A stretch of 31,417 bases of DNA from a virus, in IMG/VR virus record IMGVR_UViG_3300048079_000094, positions 1 to 31,417 of that record; one strand, given 5' to 3'. This document shows, in pieces, positions 11,950 to 19,553 of the stretch. Made by a program: the position numbers and the translations under genes. Below the pieces are notes generated by a model. It was not told the origin of the DNA, searched no databases, and saw only the letters and a program-made list of their open reading frames with translations. Position 1 is the first letter of the stretch, and every line of letters starts with the position of its first letter.

Positions 11950-13473
11950 ATGGGAATCTTCAGCGCCTTGACATCCTGGCTCGCCGGACGCTTCACGAAA
12001 TCCCGTGCTTCGCGGCTCATGGCCTCCTTGTCGGCCCCCGGGTACGGCAGCAGCTACGCCGGCAACACCTGGACCGACTCCCGCACCGAGCAAGTCAAGC
12101 ATTACAAGTACTGGACCTTTATTGCGATCAGTTCGATTGCCAACAAGGTGGCTCAACTCCAGCCGAATGCCGCAGTGGTGCGACCAGCCATGCTGGATCA
12201 GCGGCTCAAGCGCTATCGCTACAAGGGCGTGACCCTGCGCGGGCGCCGCAAGGCCATGACGCAGATTACGCAGAGCGAGGACCTGGAACCGCTGCCTTGC
12301 GACCATCGCCTCGTGCGGTTGCTCAGCAATCCCAATGAGCCGGACACCGCCTCGGACTTCTGGAAAGAACTGGTGATCTTTCTCTATCTCACGGGCAATG
12401 CTTACATCTGGTTGCCGCCCGATAGTCTGGGACTGCCGGCCGAAGCGTGGATTTTGCCAAGCCACTGGGTTTGGCCTCGGGCGAACAAAAGCGATGGCGT
12501 GATCACCGACTACGACATCCGACCCGTTTATGCGACGGCACGCATGGAGACGCTGCCAGCCAAGGAGATCGTGCATCTCAAGTTCAAGTCCCCGATCAGC
12601 AAGATCGACGGTTGGGCACATACGACGGCCGGGAGCCGGTGGATCGACCAGGATGAGGCGATCTCGCAATCGCGCTGGCATGCATTCGCCAACGTCGCGC
12701 AGCTGGGGCCGATGCTGTTGCTCGATGAGAAGACGATTGACCCCACGAGGGAGGACATTGAACGGATCGAGCAGCGCTTCATGAGCCGCTTCAGCGGACC
12801 AACGAAAGCGGGCCGACCCGTGATCTTGGCGGGCGTGAAGGACATCAAGCCTTACATGACGAGTCCGCGCGAGATGGACTTCTCCGCCTCCAGCGACCAG
12901 ATGCGCGACATGATCCTGGGGCTGTTCGGCGTCCCCCGACAGGCGGCGATGTTTTCCGAGGGCATGACCTACGGGAGCAATTTGGCAGTTTTGCAGTGGT
13001 TTTGCAGCTTCACCATCAACCCGCTTACGAAAATGATTGGGGACACCTATACCGAGAAGATCGCCAGCCGCTACGACGAGCAGAGGCGTATCCGGGTCTA
13101 CTGGGACGACTGCACCCCCGAGGACCCGGTGCAGAAACTGGCCGAACACGAGAAGTACCTCGCCACCGGAGTCCTAACCATCAACGAGGTTCGACAGGAG
13201 ATCGGGTACGCACCCTACGAGTACGGCGGGGACAATCCGATGCTGCCGATCGGTATCCAGGAGTATCCGCTCAATGAGCCGGAGCAGTTCCCGGAGTTGT
13301 CGGCCGTCGGAGCGGCGGCGGACGAGGCGGAGCGAGCGGATACCGCAGCGCAAGCTCTGCGAGAGGGACAGCCGCCGGCAGGCGCTAATGGCGATGAACT
13401 TCCGGACGGGTCGGCTGGACGTCTGTCGGCGTCGTTTGCCAATGGGCAGGTGAAGCGGCGGGAGGATTGGTGA
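11950..13473 (+). CDS. Portal protein, HK97 family
   Basis: This 507-residue protein forms the dodecameric ring through which DNA enters the head. Typical features include YWTFIAISSIANKVAQ near residue 55, LYLTGNAYIWL (138-148), the KEIVHLKF segment, and QMRDMILGLFGVPRQAAM near residue 317, followed by the NLAVLQWFCSFTINPL region of the ring. The C-terminal 60 residues are Ala/Glu-rich and probably disordered. Length fits the family. It has no ribosome binding site; initiation is probably leaderless from the promoter just upstream. It overlaps the next gene by one base. Confidence 0.9.
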   Translation: MGIFSALTSWLAGRFTKSRASRLMASLSAPGYGSSYAGNTWTDSRTEQVKHYKYWTFIAISSIANKVAQLQPNAAVVRPAMLDQRLKRYRYKGVTLRGRRKAMTQITQSEDLEPLPCDHRLVRLLSNPNEPDTASDFWKELVIFLYLTGNAYIWLPPDSLGLPAEAWILPSHWVWPRANKSDGVITDYDIRPVYATARMETLPAKEIVHLKFKSPISKIDGWAHTTAGSRWIDQDEAISQSRWHAFANVAQLGPMLLLDEKTIDPTREDIERIEQRFMSRFSGPTKAGRPVILAGVKDIKPYMTSPREMDFSASSDQMRDMILGLFGVPRQAAMFSEGMTYGSNLAVLQWFCSFTINPLTKMIGDTYTEKIASRYDEQRRIRVYWDDCTPEDPVQKLAEHEKYLATGVLTINEVRQEIGYAPYEYGGDNPMLPIGIQEYPLNEPEQFPELSAVGAAADEAERADTAAQALREGQPPAGANGDELPDGSAGRLSASFANGQVKRREDW

Positions 13474-13787
13474 TGGCGGGAATGCGGCGCAAAATACTGC
13501 AGGTGTCTCCTGAACTGCTCTTCGAGTTGCTCAAGGGCATGGACGGTAAGCGCACGTTCAAGATCACAGGTATTCCGGCTGACGCCAAGGTTATTAAGGC
13601 GACCTTGGCATACTTTGATCGTGATCTCATTGGCCTTATGCTGGAAAGCGAAGATTTTCCCATGACTGCTCCTGGTGAACCATATCCAATTTTTGATCAC
13701 AATGAGATCAAAGTCGAAGACGTGACCTGTCGTTCGGCATGGCTTGCTGATGATGCGCTAATCGAGGTGCAGAGTCCGTGCGTCTGA
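13473..13787 (+). CDS. Hypothetical protein between portal and head protein
   Basis: This 104-residue protein has GGAGG (13461-13465) 7 bases before the ATG and shares one base with the portal stop. It is a small alpha/beta protein: LLFELLKGMDGKRTFKITG, AKVIKATLAYFDRDLIGLML, then VTCRSAWL. It overlaps the next start by 10 bases. No motif is known. It could be an accessory of head assembly by position only. Confidence 0.65.
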   Translation: MAGMRRKILQVSPELLFELLKGMDGKRTFKITGIPADAKVIKATLAYFDRDLIGLMLESEDFPMTAPGEPYPIFDHNEIKVEDVTCRSAWLADDALIEVQSPCV

Positions 13788-14587
13788 TCCTCCGCACCAT
13801 TGACTCCCGGCACGGCCGCGACATCCCCACGGGCCGCAAGATCGCTCGCGCCCTGCGGGTACTGTTCCGCCGCCAGCAGCGTGAGGTCGTGGCCAAGCTG
13901 CGGGCCAATCCCGAGCGGGTGCCGTCGCTCAACCACTGGACGCAGCCGATGGCCACGGCGATGGAGCCGCTGTTGCACGGGTACTACGCGGAGGGGATCA
14001 GGGCGGCGATAAGGCGGATCAGGAGGCAGCTGAGGGCACGCAAGCGAGTGTATGGTACGATACGCAAGGACGAGGGCGCCCCCGAACGCATCCTAGATGT
14101 GTTCGATCCGAGCTTCGACGTCTTCAACCCGCGCGTCCTGGACGCGATCCGAGATGCCGTGTTCGCCTTCTGCGATGCCACCAACCAGACCGCGACTCGT
14201 GATGTCGGTCAGGCGATCCAGGACCTGCGGCGCGAGCTATCGGCCGGCCTGGAGCGCGGCGAGGCCCTGCGGGAACTGACGGCTCGGGTGCAGGAGATAT
14301 TCGACGATCCGGCGCGGGCATTTCGCATTGCGACCACCGAGGCCAGTCGTGCCGTCCACGCTGGCCAACTGATCGCAGCAGAGGAGAGTGGCGTGGTGGC
14401 GGGCGTCAGATGGCTTGCCAGCTCGGACGCTTGCCCCTTGTGTCTTCCGTTGGATGGCGTGGAGGTGCCTTTAGGCCAGCCGTTTGTTGTGGCCGGAACT
14501 GGACCATATGCATCCGTATTTCATCCGCCAAGACACCCCCACTGCCAATGTTCCATGACAGAGGTCTTGACTCCGAATACGAGTTGA
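13778..14587 (+). CDS. Head morphogenesis protein, Mu gpF-like
   Basis: This 269-residue protein is a minor head protein of the Mu gpF/SPP1 gp7 type, which sits with the portal during head assembly. It starts with GTG. A long basic helical half (RRQQREVVAKLR, AIRRIRRQLRARKR) is followed by the conserved domain: ELTARVQEIFDD, RIATTEASRAVHAGQ, then SSDACPLCLPLDG and HPPRHPHCQCS. The CPLC and HCQC pairs are the hallmark of this domain. The gene is followed by an AT-rich insert carrying an HNH nuclease. Confidence 0.85.
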   Translation: MRLILRTIDSRHGRDIPTGRKIARALRVLFRRQQREVVAKLRANPERVPSLNHWTQPMATAMEPLLHGYYAEGIRAAIRRIRRQLRARKRVYGTIRKDEGAPERILDVFDPSFDVFNPRVLDAIRDAVFAFCDATNQTATRDVGQAIQDLRRELSAGLERGEALRELTARVQEIFDDPARAFRIATTEASRAVHAGQLIAAEESGVVAGVRWLASSDACPLCLPLDGVEVPLGQPFVVAGTGPYASVFHPPRHPHCQCSMTEVLTPNTS

Positions 14588-14594
14588 GTAAAAT
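14567..14594 (+). promoter_or_regulatory. Candidate promoter for the HNH gene
   Basis: TTGACT (14567-14572) and TAAAAT (14589-14594) match five of six consensus bases each, with 16 bases between. The predicted RNA start is near 14601. It overlaps the end of the head morphogenesis gene and would let the HNH gene be expressed apart from the head operon. Confidence 0.5.
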
Positions 14595-14602
14595 AGCGGG
14601 CA

Positions 14603-14626
14603 GGCAGCGGTCGTTACACCGTTGCC
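14603..14626 (+). promoter_or_regulatory. 9-bp hairpin in the HNH leader
   Basis: GGCAGCGGT (14603-14611) pairs with ACCGTTGCC (14618-14626), one G-U, around the loop CGTTAC. It would lie at the very 5' end of the transcript from the promoter at 14567, or at the end of the head morphogenesis message. No T tract follows. A hairpin in front of a free-standing homing nuclease is a known way to restrict its expression. Confidence 0.5.
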
Positions 14627-14660
14627 CACCCTGAGCCGTCAACCTGAAAGTGAGGCTGAC

Positions 14661-15260
14661 ATGCCTGGAAAGCATTCTAGTAAAACGCCGGAACAGATCG
14701 AGAAGCGAAGAACCTACAACCGTGAATACGCAAGAGCGTATCGACAGCGAAGTAAGGTGGCGAGGCATGAGATAGAGCAAAGATATCGAGACAAACCACA
14801 GTCAAAGAAACGGCAAAGCGAATACGGCCGCAAGCGATATTTGGAGAACAAGAAAGAGCATTGTCAAAAAACGCGCGAACGTTCGGCAAAGATCAAGACG
14901 GTTTTTGATGACATCAAGCAAAAGGCGGGCTGTAAGTTCTGTGGAGAAAATGACCCGATCTGCCTAGACTTTCATCATGATGATAGAGAAACAAAGGTAG
15001 AAAGTGTCTCGACTTTGGCTCGAAGAGGAAGGCTTGAAGATGCGATTGCCGAAGCGAAGAAATGCGAAGTGATTTGTTCGAACTGCCATCGCAAGCTTCA
15101 CCGTGATCGAGGGGATTATCAGCCTCGGACGGGAAAGCGAAAAGGAAGACTACCGGGTGGCCACTATGACGAGGACCAACGGGATTATCAGGGCGGTAAG
15201 CAAACGCCAGGAGCGAATGGCCAGGTCTTTGACGGACAGCAAAGGCTTTTCGATTGGTAG
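14661..15260 (+). CDS. HNH endonuclease, probable free-standing homing gene
   Basis: This 199-residue protein has residues 1-75 as a very basic helical DNA-binding arm (EKRRTYNREYARAYRQRSK, repeated later as SEYGRKRYLENKKE). The HNH module follows: CKFC (91-94), LDFHHDD (102-108), VICSNCHRKLH (137-147). The Cys pairs hold structural zinc and H105/H106 with H147 form the active site. ATG 14661 follows GTGAGG by 6 bases. GC is about 47 % by hand count of sample lines, against 60+ % around. GGGATTATCAG occurs twice (15112-15122, 15181-15191) in its tail. It overlaps the protease start. Confidence 0.8.
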   Translation: MPGKHSSKTPEQIEKRRTYNREYARAYRQRSKVARHEIEQRYRDKPQSKKRQSEYGRKRYLENKKEHCQKTRERSAKIKTVFDDIKQKAGCKFCGENDPICLDFHHDDRETKVESVSTLARRGRLEDAIAEAKKCEVICSNCHRKLHRDRGDYQPRTGKRKGRLPGGHYDEDQRDYQGGKQTPGANGQVFDGQQRLFDW

Positions 15261-16605
15261 TTTGCAAGGCTACGCGACAAAGCTTGCCGGCAGGAATCAG
15301 TTGCAACTAGTCGATCCGACAGCTTCATTCCTTGGAACTGATGATGCGGTAATGTCTGCCACTTTCGTAATTAGTACCGGTAAGCAAGATCGTGACGGTG
15401 ATATCGTCATTCCTAAGGGTTGCATCCTAGATGGCTATAAAAAGAATCCGGTAATTTTCCTGAATCATCAGCAGCATCCGATTCCCATTGGCAAGGCCAT
15501 GGGGCCGGACGGTCGGCTGTCCGTCTCGATCCAGTCGGATCGCATCCTCGCCACCTGCTACTTCGATCAGGCCGATCCGGACTCGGTCTACATCTACGGC
15601 AAGGTCAAGCGCGGGTTCCTGAACGCCACCAGCATCGGGTTCTTCCCCCTGGAGGCTGAGCGATTGCCCGAAAAGAAGGGGCGGCGCAACGGCGAGACGG
15701 TCGGGCAGCAGTGGCAGGGATGGCTATTCAAGCGCTGGGAGCTGCTGGAGTTCAGTATCGTAGGCGTGCCGAGCAATCCCGAGGCTCTGATGCTGGACGA
15801 TCTCGACGGCGCCAAGATTAGTCAGAAGCTCAGGAAGGCACTGCAGCCGTTTGTGCCGGTCAAGGCTGCCACGGGCCTCGGCACCGCCGTGCCCTCCGAG
15901 GGCGGGGTGCTGGTGCAACCCGAGCAAAAGGAGCGGGGGACGGACATTCAGGCTGTGATTCTGCCCAGGACACGGTATCCTGAGTGGGAGGATGCGGTCA
16001 GATGGCTGCGGGCGCACGGACGCTCGGCCGATAAGCTGACCGAGACAAATGATGCATGGACGGTCGAGCAATTTCCCGAGAGCGAGTGCCAACTCGAAAC
16101 GGCCCGTGAAGAGCCGTTGGTGGACGGCGTGGTGGCGAGGGTGTGTCAGCGCAAGATCGAACCGGAGGGCGGCCCTGTGAGCGACGCGAAAGCCTACGAT
16201 GATAGCGACAGCGAGGACACAGGTGATGACGCCGAGGCGACCGAGCAGCAGATGCCGCTTGGCGCCCAATGCCTCATGGAGCTGGCGGCCCACATCCAGG
16301 GCAAGCTGCCGATGCTGGAACCGGGGATTGCGGTGCGGAAGCTGTACGAGCGGATTCTCCCTATGCTGGCGGCCGCGGCGGCAAAGGACTATCCTGACCT
16401 TGATCTTGGCATCGAGATGGCAGAGGATAAGGGCGATGAGGAGGATGAGGAGGATGAGGAGTCGAAGGAGAAGAGCGTCTATCGGGTTGAGGTTCCGGCG
16501 GAGGATTGCACGGGCCCAACGGTTTCGGTGGATTGGTCGCCGGTCATGAAAGAGATGGCGACCCTGCGGCGCGAACTCCGAATTGCCACGGGACGGATTG
16601 ATTAA
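15166..16605 (+). CDS. Prohead protease with long C-terminal extension
   Basis: This 479-residue protein has an N-terminal half that is an HK97 gp4-type S78 protease: FLNHQQHPIPIGK holds the catalytic His (about residue 101 or 104), FLNATSIGF the catalytic Ser (about 156), and LLEFSIVGVPSNPEAL completes the fold. It matures the capsid by cutting scaffold. The second half (from about 230) has a domain with YPEWEDAVRWLRAHG, then an acidic DEEDEEDEESKEK stretch, possibly built-in scaffold. The start is uncertain (ATG 15166 or 15217) because of the HNH overlap. The first ~100 codons are only about 46 % GC; from 15480 it is about 62 %. Confidence 0.85.
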   Translation: MTRTNGIIRAVSKRQERMARSLTDSKGFSIGSLQGYATKLAGRNQLQLVDPTASFLGTDDAVMSATFVISTGKQDRDGDIVIPKGCILDGYKKNPVIFLNHQQHPIPIGKAMGPDGRLSVSIQSDRILATCYFDQADPDSVYIYGKVKRGFLNATSIGFFPLEAERLPEKKGRRNGETVGQQWQGWLFKRWELLEFSIVGVPSNPEALMLDDLDGAKISQKLRKALQPFVPVKAATGLGTAVPSEGGVLVQPEQKERGTDIQAVILPRTRYPEWEDAVRWLRAHGRSADKLTETNDAWTVEQFPESECQLETAREEPLVDGVVARVCQRKIEPEGGPVSDAKAYDDSDSEDTGDDAEATEQQMPLGAQCLMELAAHIQGKLPMLEPGIAVRKLYERILPMLAAAAAKDYPDLDLGIEMAEDKGDEEDEEDEESKEKSVYRVEVPAEDCTGPTVSVDWSPVMKEMATLRRELRIATGRID

Positions 16606-16606
16606 C

Positions 16607-16795
16607 GTGACCCAGAGCGGTAGACTATCTCCGGACGAAGGGCTTCGCGAAAAGGCAGCACGTGCCCAGCACGCCCTGGACGAACTGCTGCGGCGAGTCC
16701 TTCAGCCGGGCTTTACCGGGACTGGAGCGGTTGAATTGGATGTCCACCGAGGCGGCATCGCCGCAGTAAGATTGCAGACAAAGGAACTAGTATAA
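16607..16795 (+). CDS. Small protein, DUF2292/YezD-like
   Basis: This 62-residue protein starts with GTG two bases after the protease stop. Residues 15-35 form a helix (KAARAQHALDELLRRVL), then GTGAVELDVHRGGIAAVRLQTKE, a short beta-hairpin end. The helix-then-hairpin plan recalls YezD/DUF2292 proteins (VTI.VQDG.VVQI..TEK). The match is weak. Role unknown; it may simply ride between protease and capsid. Confidence 0.5.
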   Translation: MTQSGRLSPDEGLREKAARAQHALDELLRRVLQPGFTGTGAVELDVHRGGIAAVRLQTKELV

Positions 16796-16880
16796 CACAT
16801 AAATAGCGGCCTGGGTACGGCACCCTCCGCGTCCCACCAGCGGCCCATTTGCTGCTCCTCACCTGAGCCTAGCGAGCAAA

Positions 16881-16917
16881 CCCCGCGGAAGATCAACCGA
16901 TCTTCCACGGGGTTTTT
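16881..16917 (+). terminator. Intrinsic terminator before the capsid gene
   Basis: CCCCG-C-GGAAGATC (16881-16894) pairs with GATCTTCC-A-CGGGG (16899-16912), one mismatch, loop AACC, followed by TTTTT. It is the best intrinsic terminator in the window. It is flanked by GCAAA and TTTTTGC, so it is also usable in reverse. The capsid ATG is only 26 bases beyond the T run, leaving no room for an ordinary promoter between them. Confidence 0.85.
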
Positions 16918-16942
16918 GCTTTGCCGGCGTGAGGTTCAGCAA

Positions 16943-18190
16943 ATGGCGACCGCTACGGTCCCCGAGAAAGCGCCCGAGCAAATCGAAAAGCAAGTCGATG
17001 TAACGGAAGTCGTCAAGGCACTTCAAGGATTACGGGATGAGTTGAAGGCGGCCCAGCGGCCTGTGCGCGATACCCAGGCCGTCATCGCCGGCGCCGACAA
17101 GGTGGCGGCCACGGCGGTTGACGATACCGAGCTGAAGCGCTTCGGCTGGTCCTCGATGGGGGAGCAGCTGAAGGCTGTCCGGAACTACTACGCCCAGCGG
17201 GGTATGGATGAGCGGCTCAAGCCGAAGGAACACTATCTCAAGGCCGCGACGGGTCTTGGGGAGGCGATTAGCTCGGATGGCGGGTTTCTGCTGGCGCCGG
17301 AGTTTGCGGCCGGCATTCGGGAGATCATGCACAACACCGAGAATCTTCTGGATCGCACGGACTCGTTCTCGATCGGGTCCAACTCCATCAAGCTACGAGC
17401 CATTGACGAAACCTCTCGTGCCACTGGTTCTCGCCGTGGTGGAGTCCGTGGATTCTGGGTCGATGAAGGCGATCCGTTCACGGCCAGCAAGCCGAAGTTC
17501 CGGCAGATTGAATTGAAACCCTACAAGCTCCAAGTTGTGGTTTATGTAACTGAGGAGCTGCTGGATGACGGCGGCTCCATGCTGGAGCAATACATCTCCA
17601 AGGCTGCAGCCGAGGAAATCAATTTCCTGGTCGGCGATGCCATCATCAATGGCGAGGGCGCGGGCAAGCCTCTTGGCATTCTGCTGTCGGATTGCCTGGT
17701 CAGTGTCGCCAAGGAGGCTGGCCAGCCGGCGGCGACGATCGTGAGCGAGAACATCGCCGAAATGTGGAAGCGCCTCCATGCAGCCAGTCGGGGTAACGCA
17801 GTCTGGCTTATCAACCAGGATACCGAGCGTCAGCTGCACCTGATGAACGTGGCGATTGGGACGAGCGGTCAGCTGGTCTACATGCCCCCTGGTGGTCTCA
17901 GCCAAGCGATGTACGCGACGCTCTACGGGCGCCCCGTGGTCCCTACCGAGTTCAACCCCACGCTCGGCACCCAAGGAGACGTCATCCTGGCCGATATGTC
18001 CCAATACGTGACCGCCACCAAGGGAGCCATCAAGCCCGCGATGTCGATGCACGTCGAATTCTTGACAGACCAGATGGTATATAGGTTTACGTTCAGAATC
18101 GATGGAAAACCCTGGTGGAACTCGGCCTTGACGCCATTCAAAGGGAGTGCGACGCAGTCGCCCTTTGTTGTACTTGATACCCGCGCGTGA
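16943..18190 (+). CDS. Major capsid protein, HK97 fold
   Basis: This 415-residue protein builds the icosahedral shell. Residues 1-100 look like the delta/scaffold domain removed by the protease (helical, EQIEKQVDVTEVVKALQGLRDELK). ATGLGEAISSDGGFLLAPEFAAGI at 102-125 is the usual beginning of the mature fold. KPYKLQVVVYVTEELLDD (E-loop and spine helix region), INFLVGDAIINGEGAGKPLGIL and DMSQYVTATKGAI are all typical. GAGG lies 8 bases upstream. The strong terminator just before it means expression depends on read-through or a hidden promoter. Confidence 0.92.
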   Translation: MATATVPEKAPEQIEKQVDVTEVVKALQGLRDELKAAQRPVRDTQAVIAGADKVAATAVDDTELKRFGWSSMGEQLKAVRNYYAQRGMDERLKPKEHYLKAATGLGEAISSDGGFLLAPEFAAGIREIMHNTENLLDRTDSFSIGSNSIKLRAIDETSRATGSRRGGVRGFWVDEGDPFTASKPKFRQIELKPYKLQVVVYVTEELLDDGGSMLEQYISKAAAEEINFLVGDAIINGEGAGKPLGILLSDCLVSVAKEAGQPAATIVSENIAEMWKRLHAASRGNAVWLINQDTERQLHLMNVAIGTSGQLVYMPPGGLSQAMYATLYGRPVVPTEFNPTLGTQGDVILADMSQYVTATKGAIKPAMSMHVEFLTDQMVYRFTFRIDGKPWWNSALTPFKGSATQSPFVVLDTRA

Positions 18191-18195
18191 TCCTG

Positions 18196-18216
18196 AGCTT
18201 GGGTACGTCCCTAGCT
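18196..18216 (+). promoter_or_regulatory. Intergenic hairpin, GGGTWCGTCCC type, copy 1
   Basis: AGCT-T-GGG-TACGT-CCC-T-AGCT folds into a 7-bp stem with a T-T mismatch. The core TGGGTACGTCCCTA (18200-18213) recurs with one change at 18754-18767, in the next intergenic gap. It lies between the capsid stop and the AAGGAG of the next gene. Confidence 0.5.
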
Positions 18217-18243
18217 TGATAGCTTAGCTTAAGGAGTCTTTAT

Positions 18244-18732
18244 ATGCGTTTCTGTGAGAACAACAACCTCTCCGCCGGGTTTGTCCCGGTCGATATGCAG
18301 ACGGCGGCTAACGACGGCGATTGGGTATCGCTTAAGAACTACCACCACGTCTCGGTCGTGCTCTTCAAGGCCGCAGGCACGGCCGGGGACGACCCGACGC
18401 TGACAATGGAGCAGGCGACGACAAACACCGGTACCGGCGCCAAGGCGCTGACGTTCCGGAACATCTACGTCAAGCAAGGCACCTTGACGGCTGTGGGAAC
18501 GTTCACGCGCGTCGATCAGACTGCGGCTGCCACCTACACGGACCTGGTCTCGGCCGAAATCCAGGCCATTTGGGTGGTGGAGTTCGATTCCGATGAGCTG
18601 GACGTGGATGGTGGGTTCGACCACATTCGCGGGCGCGTCGCGGACATTGGCGGCAACGCCCAGCTGGGTTGCATGCTCTACATCCTCGGCGAACCGCGCT
18701 ATGCCCAGGCCGTGCTGCCGTCTGCCCTATAA
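18244..18732 (+). CDS. Probable head decoration/structural protein
   Basis: This 162-residue protein follows TAAGGAG. The composition is that of a beta-rich virion protein: Thr/Ala/Val-rich with few Lys (VSVVLFKAAGTAGDDPTLTMEQA, AIWVVEFDSDELDVDGGFDHIR). Position straight after the capsid fits a decoration protein or head fibre base. No family signature is recognised, so the role is inferred from place and composition. Confidence 0.65.
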   Translation: MRFCENNNLSAGFVPVDMQTAANDGDWVSLKNYHHVSVVLFKAAGTAGDDPTLTMEQATTNTGTGAKALTFRNIYVKQGTLTAVGTFTRVDQTAAATYTDLVSAEIQAIWVVEFDSDELDVDGGFDHIRGRVADIGGNAQLGCMLYILGEPRYAQAVLPSAL

Positions 18733-18733
18733 T

Positions 18734-18772
18734 CTTGTTTGGGGCCATGCCCCTGGGTTCGTCCCTAACAAG
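18734..18772 (+). promoter_or_regulatory. Three-way intergenic RNA fold, GGGTWCGTCCC copy 2
   Basis: CTTGTT (18734-18739) pairs with AACAAG (18767-18772), enclosing two hairpins: GGGGC-CAT-GCCCC (18741-18753) and GGG-TTCGT-CCC (18755-18765). The outer stem takes in part of the AAGAGG ribosome binding site of the next gene. The second hairpin repeats the element at 18200-18213. It is probably an mRNA stability or translation control element. Confidence 0.5.
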
Positions 18773-18783
18773 AGGTACACTCA

Positions 18784-19542
18784 ATGTCCACAAAATCTTA
18801 CTATGCCGGCGGTCTCGGTTCTTCGGGACCGCAGCTCAATTTCACCGATGATCTGCTGTCTCCGGCCAAGGGGACGAGTCTGTGGCAGAGCTGTCCATTG
18901 TTGGCAATCATGGAAGACCCCACTGTGGGGCATATCCATTTCGACGATTTTCATCAACTCACCAAGGCGGCTGACAACTGGATTTTGACCGCGGCAACGA
19001 CCGGCACCGCTGTGGCGGGGGTGCTGGCTGGTGGGGTTGCGACGCTGGATGCCGGCGCCATTACAGACGGCCAGGGCCCGCAAATTCAATCCGCTGGGGT
19101 TGACTTTATTCCTGCGGCGGGCAAGGATCTCTGGTTTGAAACCAGACTCAAAGTGTCTCATGTCAGCGGGGATTTTTTCTTCGGACTGACCGCGCTGGAC
19201 ACTACCTTGGTTGCCACATCGGCTTTGACGATCAGTGATGGCATTGGCTTTGAGAGTTTTACCGGCGATGGCGTGCTGGTCGCCTCAAGCGAGAAGGCGA
19301 CCGTGCGGGGCACCGTGGCGGCTGTCAAAACCTTGGTGGCCGCGACTTACGTGAAGCTCGGCTTTGTGGTGCGGGGCGTTACCGATGTGACGTTCTACGT
19401 CGATGGTGTCGCAAATGCGACGCTGCTGCTGACGGCCAATATCCCGGTGCTGGCGCTGACGCCTGGATTCACGGTGCACGCGACCGGAACCGATCAGGCG
19501 GTTCTGGACATCGACTGGGTCAAGGTTGTTCAACTGCGCTGA
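18784..19542 (+). CDS. Virion protein with LamG/jelly-roll-like fold
   Basis: This 252-residue protein follows AAGAGG. Residues 115-250 read like a concanavalin/LamG sandwich: DLWFETRLKVSHVSGDFFFGL, SDGIGFESFTGDG, YVKLGFVVRGVTDVTFYVDG, then a terminal strand DIDWVKVVQL. The N-terminal part is Gly/Ser-rich, then FDDFHQLTKAADNW. Such proteins decorate phage heads or bind glycans. There is no signal peptide or enzyme motif. It is followed by two further small head genes. Confidence 0.7.
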   Translation: MSTKSYYAGGLGSSGPQLNFTDDLLSPAKGTSLWQSCPLLAIMEDPTVGHIHFDDFHQLTKAADNWILTAATTGTAVAGVLAGGVATLDAGAITDGQGPQIQSAGVDFIPAAGKDLWFETRLKVSHVSGDFFFGLTALDTTLVATSALTISDGIGFESFTGDGVLVASSEKATVRGTVAAVKTLVAATYVKLGFVVRGVTDVTFYVDGVANATLLLTANIPVLALTPGFTVHATGTDQAVLDIDWVKVVQLR

Positions 19543-19553
19543 GAGGAGTGATG

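Noticed and set aside
11941-13149. Long minus-strand open frame (402 codons) opposite the portal gene
   Set aside because: It is the shadow of a GC-rich coding gene; the plus strand encodes a clear HK97 portal, and the minus frame shows no motif.
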